Below the pieces are notes generated by a model that was not told the DNA's origin, ran no database searches, and saw nothing but the letters and a program-made list of their open reading frames with translations. DNA of 5,297 nucleotides from Deltaproteobacteria bacterium (GTDB taxonomy: Bacteria > Myxococcota_A > UBA9160 > SZUA-336): NCBI GenBank assembly GCA_030665705.1, contig DAOUZG010000155.1, positions 1 through 5,297 on the forward strand, in the 5' to 3' direction. The number at the start of each line of letters is the position of its first letter. Position 1 is the stretch's first letter. Of the stretch, positions 1 through 4,819 are shown piece by piece. A program made the position numbers and the translations under genes.

Positions 1-875
1 CCTCCGGACATGTCGTGCTTCATCTCCGGCATCGTTGGAGGGGGCTTCAGAGAGATGCCCCCCGTGTCGAAGGTGATCCCCTTGCCGACCAGCGCGATGG
101 TCGGGACTCGGCGGCGGGCAGGAGAGGGCCGGTACTCTAGGACGATGAGCCGGGGCGCGTGCTCGCTTCCGCGCCCCACGGCCAGGATCCCGCCCATCTT
201 CTCGCGCTGCAGTTCCTGGGGACCGAGCACGCGTACGCGCAGACCTACCTCCCGGCCCAGCGCCCGGCCACGATCCGCGAGCCAGGCGGGGGTGTGGACG
301 CTCCCGGGCTCGTTCGAGAGGTCCCGCGCGAGGTTGGTGGACTCCCCGAGGATCGTTCCGAGCCGTACCCCCTGCCGCAACGGGCCCGCCGACCGCGGCG
401 TGGCCGTCGTGAGAATGAGCCTCTCGGGCGGCTCGGGAAGCTCGTCCCCGGTCTTGTAGCGGTCGAAGCGGTAGCTCCCGAGAAACGCGCCTTCGGTCAG
501 GGCTTGGCCTGCCTCAGAGACCCCGACACGCCGGAGCGGCGGGACGAGGAGGACCCCCCGGCGAAGGCGTCTCTCCATGAGTGTCCGCGTGGCCGTGGCG
601 GCGACTCGGCGGAGCGCGGTGGCGTCGACCTTCTGCTCCTCCCCGAGACCGAGCAGCAGCAGTCGCTGAGCCGGAAGCCCCGGCGCCGGCATCGCGAAGA
701 CCTCCCCGCGCTTCGCCCGAAACTCCTCCGTCTCGAGGAGCCGGCGGATCACGCCGTCGACGGCGGAGTCGAGCGGCTGGAGGAAGCGGGGCAGCCGCTT
801 CGCCTGACAGAGCAAGATGCCGAGCGAGTCCGCGGCGACCTCCGTAGCGCGCCGCGCGGTGACTTCGACAATCAT
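1..875 (-). CDS. pepA: Leucyl aminopeptidase, M17 family (N-terminal 291 residues, truncated by window edge)
   Basis: This is a cytosolic metallo-exopeptidase that removes N-terminal residues from peptides; family members work as hexamers with two divalent metals per active site. The frame is open to the left edge and ends inside the codon after Gly291, so the C-terminal part is missing; E. coli PepA is about 500 residues. Residues 1 to about 160 resemble the variable M17 N-terminal domain. The catalytic domain opens with NLARDLSNEP (181-190) and a GGILAVGRGS segment (228-237). The signature GKGITFDTGGISLKP follows, then MKHDMSG. Lys265, Asp270, Lys277 and Asp288 match the spacing of E. coli Lys270, Asp275, Lys282 (catalytic) and Asp293. 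The later metal ligands and the catalytic Arg lie outside the window. The ATG start has a GGGAGG ribosome binding site 4 bases upstream. Some E. coli-type PepA proteins also bind DNA; nothing here tests that. It is transcribed divergently from tolQ, and a functional link to Tol is not implied. Confidence 0.95.
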   Translation of the reverse strand, partial: MIVEVTARRATEVAADSLGILLCQAKRLPRFLQPLDSAVDGVIRRLLETEEFRAKRGEVFAMPAPGLPAQRLLLLGLGEEQKVDATALRRVAATATRTLMERRLRRGVLLVPPLRRVGVSEAGQALTEGAFLGSYRFDRYKTGDELPEPPERLILTTATPRSAGPLRQGVRLGTILGESTNLARDLSNEPGSVHTPAWLADRGRALGREVGLRVRVLGPQELQREKMGGILAVGRGSEHAPRLIVLEYRPSPARRRVPTIALVGKGITFDTGGISLKPPPTMPEMKHDMSG

Positions 876-879
876 CGTT

Positions 880-885
880 CCTCCC
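880..885 (-). promoter_or_regulatory. Ribosome binding site of pepA
   Basis: GGGAGG on the - strand lies 4 bases before the ATG at 875-873. It fixes the pepA start and therefore the left border of the divergent intergenic region. It also rules out the longer + strand reading frame that would start tolQ at 817, inside pepA. Confidence 0.75.
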
Positions 886-1014
886 GTAAGGCTACCCGCA
901 GGCCCGGCTCTCGAACCCGGGGCGGGCGTGGGGCGATCTTACCCGACCGGCGCTCGGAGGTGCGCCGCAGGGACAGGTGGGCCGACGAGCGGAGCGCGCC
1001 CCGGGACGGCTTCG

Positions 1015-1043
1015 TTGACGCTTCCCCCCAACCTGAGTAGCTT
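1015..1043 (+). promoter_or_regulatory. Putative sigma70-type promoter of the tol operon
   Basis: TTGACG (1015-1020) matches the -35 consensus at five of six positions. Exactly 17 bases later comes TAGCTT (1038-1043), which matches the -10 consensus at three of six positions, including the first T, the A beside it and the final T. Transcription would start near 1050, giving a leader of roughly 58 bases before tolQ. The position and spacing are right for the operon promoter. The weak -10 and the GC-rich background keep this an inference. Confidence 0.4.
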
Positions 1044-1097
1044 TCGGCGCCCTCCCCGAACACTCGAGGAGGGCCTCCCCCTCGCTCTCCTCCACGC

Positions 1098-1102
1098 GAG
1101 GG
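1098..1102 (+). promoter_or_regulatory. Ribosome binding site of tolQ
   Basis: GAGGG lies 5 bases before the ATG at 1108 and supports that start. The bases CCTC at 1089-1092 can pair with GAGG at 1098-1101 across a 5-base loop, so the site could be partly masked in the mRNA. The pairing is short and may be chance in such GC-rich DNA. Confidence 0.55.
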
Positions 1103-1107
1103 CGCAT

Positions 1108-1767
1108 ATGGTCGAACTGATCCTCGGCGCCGGTCCCATCGTCAAAGCCGTCCTGATGCTCCTGCTGGCGATCTCCCTGATCTCCTGGGCGATCATTGCT
1201 TACAAGTCGCGCGAGCTGTCGTTGGCCGAGCGCCAGACGCTGGCGTTCCTGGATGCGTACCGTGAGCATCCCCTCGGACTCGTCTACGACACGGCTCGAC
1301 GCCACCAGGCGAGCCCTCTCGCCGTGGTCTTCCGGGCGGGCTACCGCGACCTCGGGCGGCTGCGCAAGGCTCACCCGAACACCAAGGAGCTTCCGAGGGA
1401 CGAGGTCGATGGCCTGGTGGCTCGGCTTCTCTGGGTCCAGACCGACATCGGCCACCGTCTCGAGCGCGGGCTCGCCTTCCTGGCCACGACGGGGAGCTCC
1501 GCTCCCTTCATCGGGCTGTTTGGAACGGTCATCGGGATCATGAACGCGTTCCGCGACATCGGCATCAGCGGCGCCGCAAGTCTGGCCGTCGTCGCCCCGG
1601 GAATCGCCGAGGCGCTGGTCGCGACGGCGTTGGGCCTCTTTGCCGCGATCCCGGCGGTGGTCGGCTACAACTACGCGAGCGCCCGCCTCGGACGGATCCG
1701 GGAGCAGATGGATGCTTTCCGCGCCGAGTACGGCGAGCTACTCCGGCGCCTGGCGAGCGGGGGCTAG
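1108..1767 (+). CDS. tolQ: Tol-Pal system proton channel subunit TolQ
   Basis: TolQ is the inner-membrane, MotA/ExbB-family part of the TolQ-TolR stator that uses proton flow to energise TolA. The 219-residue product is close to E. coli TolQ (230). It shows a first membrane helix at about 10-32 (ending LISWAIIAYKSREL), a cytoplasmic domain at about 35-120, and two more helices at about 123-147 and 158-186. The family signatures GLFGTVIGIM and APGIAEALVATALGLFAAIPA are present. Thr140 and Thr173 are spaced like the channel threonines Thr145 and Thr178 of E. coli. The frame is open upstream to 817, but that start lies within divergent pepA; ATG 1108 has a GAGGG site and places the first helix correctly. 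Gene order with tolR, tolA, tolB and pal distinguishes it from ExbB. It is the first gene of the operon; no ybgC thioesterase gene precedes it, unlike in E. coli. Confidence 0.96.
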   Translation: MVELILGAGPIVKAVLMLLLAISLISWAIIAYKSRELSLAERQTLAFLDAYREHPLGLVYDTARRHQASPLAVVFRAGYRDLGRLRKAHPNTKELPRDEVDGLVARLLWVQTDIGHRLERGLAFLATTGSSAPFIGLFGTVIGIMNAFRDIGISGAASLAVVAPGIAEALVATALGLFAAIPAVVGYNYASARLGRIREQMDAFRAEYGELLRRLASGG

Positions 1768-1773
1768 TCGAGG

Positions 1774-2169
1774 ATGCTGCGTCCACGAGGAACAATCTCG
1801 GAGATCAACGTCACGCCGTTCGTCGACGTGATGCTCGTCCTGCTCGTCATCTTCATGGTGACCGCGCCGCTCATCCAGCAGGGCATCCGGGTCGAGCTTC
1901 CGAAGACGCAGTCGGAGGGGCTCCCGACGGACGAAGAGCCGCTGATCCTCACCGTGAAGCGGGACGGCTCCGTGTACGTCGAACGGGCCAAGGTTCCGAT
2001 GAAGCAGCTGAAGTCCAAGATGGAGAAGATCCTCGCGAGCCGAGGCCGGACCGAGATCTTCCTCCGGGCCGACGCACGGGTCGAGTACGGGACGGTCGCG
2101 CGTACGCTCTCGATCCTGCGACGCGCCGGCGCTACACGCATCGGCATGGTCACCGAGCCGGAGGCGTGA
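1774..2169 (+). CDS. tolR: Tol-Pal system protein TolR
   Basis: TolR is the ExbD-family partner of TolQ: a short cytoplasmic N-terminus, one membrane helix and a periplasmic domain, working as a dimer in the stator. The 131-residue product begins with the hallmark EINVTPFVDVMLVLLVIFMV (10-29). Asp18 corresponds to the proton-relay Asp23 of E. coli TolR. The periplasmic part (about 38-131) carries a strand-rich ExbD fold ending FLRADARVEYGTVARTLSIL and then GATRIGMVTEP. The ATG comes only 6 bases after the tolQ stop and in the same frame. GAGG directly abuts the ATG and GGGGG (1759-1763) lies 10 bases away, so neither is an ideal ribosome site; coupling to tolQ translation is likely. The 3' end overlaps tolA by 4 bases. 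Confidence 0.96.
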   Translation: MLRPRGTISEINVTPFVDVMLVLLVIFMVTAPLIQQGIRVELPKTQSEGLPTDEEPLILTVKRDGSVYVERAKVPMKQLKSKMEKILASRGRTEIFLRADARVEYGTVARTLSILRRAGATRIGMVTEPEA

Positions 2170-2891
2170 GCGGCTACGCCCTGACGCAGGCGGGCCTGCT
2201 CGGCAGGCGCGAGTTCCGACGCTTCCTCTATGGAAGCGCGCTCGGGCACGTAATGCTTGGCGGGGTGCTCATGCTCGCGCCGGTCCTCGAGCGTGCGATC
2301 CCGCGTCCACAGCCCCTGTTCGTGGACCTCGTCGCGCTGCCGGAGCCGGCCAAGCCGGCCCCCGTTCCGGCGAAGAAGAGCCGGCAGAAGCTCGATCAGC
2401 CGCTCGTGCTCAAGCCCAAACCCAAACCGGCCCCCCGCAAGGTGGAGAAGCCCAAGGAGTCGCCGAAGCCTGCGAAGCCTGAGACGCCGCCCGCCGAAGA
2501 GGAGCGGCCCGCTCCGTCGGCGGCTGAGCTCCTCGCTCAGCTCCGGGAGAAGGTCGGCAGCGAGCCGCAGGAGGGCGAGGCCCCCACCGCGGCCCCCCGA
2601 CGGGGGCGGGTCGATCCGCTGCTCGCGGCCTACAAACGCCGGGTGACGGCGCTCCTGCACAGCAACTGGGGGGGCGCAGCCGCCTGGGCCGAAGAGGGTC
2701 TGATCGCTCGGTTCGAGGCGAAAATCGGCGCGACCGGCCGGATTCGGTCGCTGTCGCGCGTTCGGTCCTCCGGGACCTGGGTCTTCGACGACACTGCCGA
2801 GCGAGCCATCTGGAGCTCCCAGCCGTGTCCCTCCCCGCCGCGCGGCCCACTCACACTGGACCTCGGGTTCAATCCAAAGGGGGTGTTCTGA
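2166..2891 (+). CDS. tolA: TolA, inner-membrane-anchored periplasmic linker (TonB-like C-terminus)
   Basis: TolA is energised by TolQR and reaches across the periplasm to TolB/Pal. The 241-residue product is much shorter than E. coli TolA (421). A single membrane helix at about 21-42 contains Ser24-x3-His28, matching the SxxxH motif through which TolA or TonB helices contact the stator. Residues 57-118 are rich in Pro, Lys, Glu and Ala (runs such as KPKPKPAP), and a short charged helix follows at about 119-130. Residues 148-241 form a TonB/TolA-like C-terminal domain: YKRRVTALLHSNW, a strand with GATGRIRSLSRVRSSG, and a final LDLGFNPKGVF. Overall similarity is low, as is usual for TolA; the call rests on architecture plus position. 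The GTG start overlaps the tolR stop (GTGA). GGAGG is only 1 base from it, too close for an ideal site, so re-initiation is likely. The next in-frame ATG would cut the membrane helix. Confidence 0.9.
   Translation: MSGYALTQAGLLGRREFRRFLYGSALGHVMLGGVLMLAPVLERAIPRPQPLFVDLVALPEPAKPAPVPAKKSRQKLDQPLVLKPKPKPAPRKVEKPKESPKPAKPETPPAEEERPAPSAAELLAQLREKVGSEPQEGEAPTAAPRRGRVDPLLAAYKRRVTALLHSNWGGAAAWAEEGLIARFEAKIGATGRIRSLSRVRSSGTWVFDDTAERAIWSSQPCPSPPRGPLTLDLGFNPKGVF
2877..2883 (+). promoter_or_regulatory. Ribosome binding site of tolB
   Basis: AAGGGGG lies 7 bases before ATG 2891, within the end of tolA. It decides the start: the frame is open back to a GTG at 2825, but only the 2891 start puts the signal peptide at the N-terminus. 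Confidence 0.6.
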
Positions 2892-4189
2892 TGCGCGTGG
2901 GCATGGCAGTCCTCCTGCTTCTGCTCGCCACGGTTAGCGGCGCGGAGGAGCGTCTGCAGATCGAGGTCGATCGGCCGGGTCGCGCCGAGCTGCGATTCGC
3001 GGTGCAGCGATTTCGCTCGGGGCCGGAGATCGACGCGGGTTTCCGCGAGACCCTGTACCGGCAGCTGGTCGAGGGGCTCGAGTACTCGGGGCTCGTCCGC
3101 GTGATCGATCCGGAGGCGTTTCTCGAGCCGACGGAGACCGAGGACGACCACCGCAGCATCATCCCCTGTGACAACTGGCGTGCGGTTGGAGCGGACGGCC
3201 TCACGGAGGGATCGATCACCTCGCGCCGGGGACGGATTCGGGTGCGGTTTCGGCTCTGGGATGTTCCGCGGTGTCAGATGCAGGGGGACCCCGGGATCTT
3301 CGAGGCGCCCATCGAGCAGGTCGGTTGGCTGGGGCGGCGGATCGCCGACGAGCTGCTCCTGCGCTTTACCGGACGCCAGGGCGTGTCCGCGACTCAGGTC
3401 GCGTTTATCTCGGATCAGAATGGCTCCCGGGAGGTCTACCTGATGGAGGCGGACGGATCGGGAAAGACGCTCGTGACGAGCAACAAGTCGATCAACCTCT
3501 TCCCGAGCTGGACGCCGGACGGGAAGGGCCTCCTCTACACCTCCTACCGGAACGGCTCGCCGGACCTGTTCTTCCTCTCGCGGGGCGCCAAGCGGAGCAA
3601 GACGCTCGTCGATCGGGCCCAACCGAAGTACCGGGCCGTCTACTCTCCGAAGGGGGACCGCATCGCCCTCGTGATGGCCCAGGGGGCCAACACGGACATC
3701 TTTCTCGCGGACCGGAAGGGGCGGAAGGTGAGACCCGTCACGAGCGCTTCCTCGATCGACGTGTCCCCCGCGTGGTCGCCGGACGGGGCGCAGCTCGCGT
3801 TTGTCTCCGACCGCTCCGGCTCCCCCCAGATCCACATCCACGACCTCAAGAGCGGGCAGACGCGGAGGCTCACGTTCCGGGGTAACTACAACGCCAGCCC
3901 GGCTTGGTCTCCAACCGGAGAATGGATTGTTTTTTCAGCTAGAACTGGCACAAACTTCGACCTTTACCTTATATCCCCGGAGACCGGTTATACGACCCCG
4001 CTCGTCGTCCATCCGCGCAGCGACGAGGAGCCGAGTTGGTCTCCCGACGGCAGAAAGGTGGCCTTTGTCTCGTCGCGCCGCGGGGACAAGGAGATCTACA
4101 CCGTCGACCTGGACGGGGCGAACCTCCGCCGGTTGACCCCGCGGTTCGGCAACTGCACCGCCCCCGCCTGGTCTCCATGGCTCGACTGA
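2891..4189 (+). CDS. tolB: Tol-Pal system periplasmic beta-propeller protein TolB
   Basis: TolB is a periplasmic adaptor between TolA and Pal. The 432-residue product matches the family length (E. coli 430). A Sec signal peptide (MRVGMAVLLLLLATVSGA) is probably cut after Ala18. The N-terminal TolB domain covers about 19-165. A six-bladed propeller follows, with WD40-like PD40 repeats at about 206-218, 251-262, 294-306, 338-350 and 382-394 (consensus AWSPDGxxLAFVS) and a closing AWSPWLD at 426-432, a typical TolB end. Cys93 and Cys128 lie in the exported N-domain and could form a disulfide. The start overlaps the tolA stop as TGATG. Around residues 344-362 the codons turn AT-rich (ATT, GTT, TTT, TCA, AGA, ACA, ATA), unlike the rest of the gene, although the protein stays in register. 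The stop lies within an 11-bp tandem duplication. Confidence 0.96.
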   Translation: MRVGMAVLLLLLATVSGAEERLQIEVDRPGRAELRFAVQRFRSGPEIDAGFRETLYRQLVEGLEYSGLVRVIDPEAFLEPTETEDDHRSIIPCDNWRAVGADGLTEGSITSRRGRIRVRFRLWDVPRCQMQGDPGIFEAPIEQVGWLGRRIADELLLRFTGRQGVSATQVAFISDQNGSREVYLMEADGSGKTLVTSNKSINLFPSWTPDGKGLLYTSYRNGSPDLFFLSRGAKRSKTLVDRAQPKYRAVYSPKGDRIALVMAQGANTDIFLADRKGRKVRPVTSASSIDVSPAWSPDGAQLAFVSDRSGSPQIHIHDLKSGQTRRLTFRGNYNASPAWSPTGEWIVFSARTGTNFDLYLISPETGYTTPLVVHPRSDEEPSWSPDGRKVAFVSSRRGDKEIYTVDLDGANLRRLTPRFGNCTAPAWSPWLD

Positions 4190-4205
4190 GATCGGACTGA
4201 GATCG
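4184..4205 (+). repeat. Exact 11-bp tandem duplication across the tolB stop
   Basis: GACTGAGATCG occurs twice back to back (4184-4194 and 4195-4205). The first copy contains the last sense codon of tolB (GAC) and its TGA stop. The second copy is untranslated and repeats both, in a different frame. It looks like a replication-slippage duplication that left the protein unchanged. Confidence 0.85.
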
Positions 4206-4252
4206 AGAAGGGGGCGTGCGTTTTGCTGAGCCTGTGTTTTCTTGTTTGCACT

Positions 4253-4267
4253 CCGGGACGGTCCCGG
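4253..4267. repeat. Perfect 7-bp dyad in the tolB-pal spacer
   Basis: CCGGGAC-G-GTCCCGG has perfect 7-base arms around one central base. It lies between the putative -35 and -10 boxes before pal, an operator-like place. As RNA it could form a 6-bp stem with a 3-base loop, but no T run follows, so a terminator role is unlikely. Confidence 0.6.
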
Positions 4268-4303
4268 CTAGAGAATCCACTCGTTTAGGTGCGTTCGATC
4301 GAG

Positions 4304-4309
4304 AGGAGG
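4304..4309 (+). promoter_or_regulatory. Strong ribosome binding site of pal
   Basis: AGGAGG lies 6 bases before GTG 4316 and is the best ribosome site in the window. It selects GTG 4316 over the upstream in-frame GTG at 4289, which would put an Arg-rich extension ahead of the lipoprotein signal. Confidence 0.8.
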
Positions 4310-4315
4310 ACCGGG

Positions 4316-4819
4316 GTGAGTAGACGAAAACTGGGCGTGCTGGTTGCCGCGCTGCTACTGGGCTGCCAGGCGCTGGGGGGAGGGGAGAGCACCACAGGGC
4401 CGACCGAGGGTGACCTTCGGGAAGAGACCCTTCGGGAGCCGGGGCTCCCGAGTGACCGAGGCTCGATGGGCGCCACCGAGGGGCGGCTTGCAATGAAGCC
4501 GATCTACTTCGACTTCGACGACTCGACCCTCAGGGGGGACGCGAAGGAGAGACTCCGTCGGAACGCCGAGCTTCTGCGGGCCCGTTCGGACACGCGGATC
4601 GAGATCCAGGGGCACTGCGACGAGCGCGGCACCGAGGAGTACAACCTGGCGCTCGGCCAGCGTCGGGCTGAGGCTGCCAAGCGGTACCTCATCGACCTGG
4701 GGGTCCGCCGGTCGCGGGTCGAGACGAAGACCTTCGGGGAGGGCATGCCAGCCGTGCGGGGTCACGACGAAACGGCATGGGCGAAGAATCGACGCGACGA
4801 GTTCGTCGCTCTCCGGTGA
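4316..4819 (+). CDS. pal: Peptidoglycan-associated outer-membrane lipoprotein Pal
   Basis: Pal is a lipoprotein that tethers the outer membrane to peptidoglycan and binds TolB. The 167-residue product has a lipoprotein signal: positive MSRRK, a hydrophobic stretch, and lipobox LLLG/Cys17. Gln at +2 rather than Asp fits sorting to the outer membrane. A flexible Gly/Glu-rich linker covers about 18-58. The OmpA-like domain (about 60-167) contains IYFDFDDSTLR, IEIQGHCDERGTEEYNLALG and GHDETAWAKNRRDEFV. Asp102 and Arg117 are 15 residues apart, like the pair in OmpA-family domains that binds diaminopimelate. The domain end is intact. The GTG start is set by AGGAGG 6 bases upstream; GTG 4289 is rejected. 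The last 4 bases overlap cpoB as GTGA. The linker DNA holds an inverted repeat at 4433-4450. Length and motifs are normal for Pal. Confidence 0.96.
   Translation: MSRRKLGVLVAALLLGCQALGGGESTTGPTEGDLREETLREPGLPSDRGSMGATEGRLAMKPIYFDFDDSTLRGDAKERLRRNAELLRARSDTRIEIQGHCDERGTEEYNLALGQRRAEAAKRYLIDLGVRRSRVETKTFGEGMPAVRGHDETAWAKNRRDEFVALR
4433..4450. repeat. Inverted repeat in the Pal linker coding region
   Basis: CGGGAGCC-GG-GGCTCCCG has perfect 8-base arms. In mRNA it would fold as a 7-bp stem with a 4-base CGGG loop. It lies in the poorly constrained linker of pal. Just upstream, CCTTCGGGA occurs twice (4414-4422 and 4429-4437), 15 bases or five codons apart, and both copies encode Leu-Arg-Glu. No T run follows the stem, so it is not a terminator. 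Confidence 0.6.

Larger units (their letters stand above)
876..1107. other. Divergent pepA-tolQ intergenic region (232 bases)
   Basis: This non-coding spacer must carry the promoters of both pepA and the tol operon. On the + strand a sigma70-like pair is visible (listed separately). On the - strand only a weak -10-like TAAGAT (complement of 936-941) is seen, with no matching -35 at 17-18 bases, so I do not call a pepA promoter. The last 45 bases before tolQ alternate purine-rich (GAGGAGGG, 1066-1073) and pyrimidine-rich (1075-1093, a single G at 1084) blocks. Short reading frames crossing this spacer on both strands have no recognisable protein character. Confidence 0.7.
4190..4315 (+). promoter_or_regulatory. 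tolB-pal spacer with possible internal pal promoter
   Basis: This is the only sizeable gap in the operon (126 bases) and it is T-rich at 4221-4247 in a GC-rich setting. A weak -35-like TTGCAC (4246-4251) is followed after 17 bases by TAGAGA (4269-4274, within TAGAGAAT). No hairpin followed by a T run is seen, so there is no sign of an intrinsic terminator and read-through from tolB is expected. E. coli also has a promoter close to pal, which makes an internal promoter reasonable. The box matches are poor, so this is tentative. Confidence 0.25.

Noticed and set aside
936..941. pepA -10 box (TAAGAT on the - strand)
   Set aside because: It matches four of six positions but has no -35-like sequence at 17-18 bases, so it is not listed as a promoter.
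159..1040. + strand open frame of 293 codons over pepA
   Set aside because: It is antisense to a frame with clear M17 active-site motifs, is Arg/Pro/Glu-rich, and runs into the intergenic region.
817..1107. N-terminal extension of tolQ by 97 residues
   Set aside because: It would overlap the divergent pepA start and its ribosome site, is Arg/Pro/Ala-rich, and would precede a normal TolQ N-terminus that has its own ribosome site.
1764..2660. Antisense open frame of 298 codons over tolR and tolA
   Set aside because: It is the mirror of the real genes, with low-complexity Leu/Arg-rich content and no recognisable motif or ribosome site.
2825..2890. Upstream GTG start for tolB
   Set aside because: It would bury the signal peptide 22 residues in; the 2891 ATG has a well-placed AAGGGGG and a TGATG junction with tolA.
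2630..3841. Long antisense open frame (403 codons, - strand) over tolA and tolB
   Set aside because: It lies fully opposite two well-supported genes, is very rich in Arg, Gly, Pro and Val, and shows no domain. Such open antisense frames are expected in high-GC coding DNA.
4253..4267. Intrinsic terminator between tolB and pal
   Set aside because: The dyad is not followed by a T run in either direction, and its loop would be minimal.
4289..4315. Upstream GTG start for pal, adding nine residues
   Set aside because: AGGAGG lies 6 bases before GTG 4316, and the longer form would lengthen the lipoprotein signal with an Arg-rich segment.
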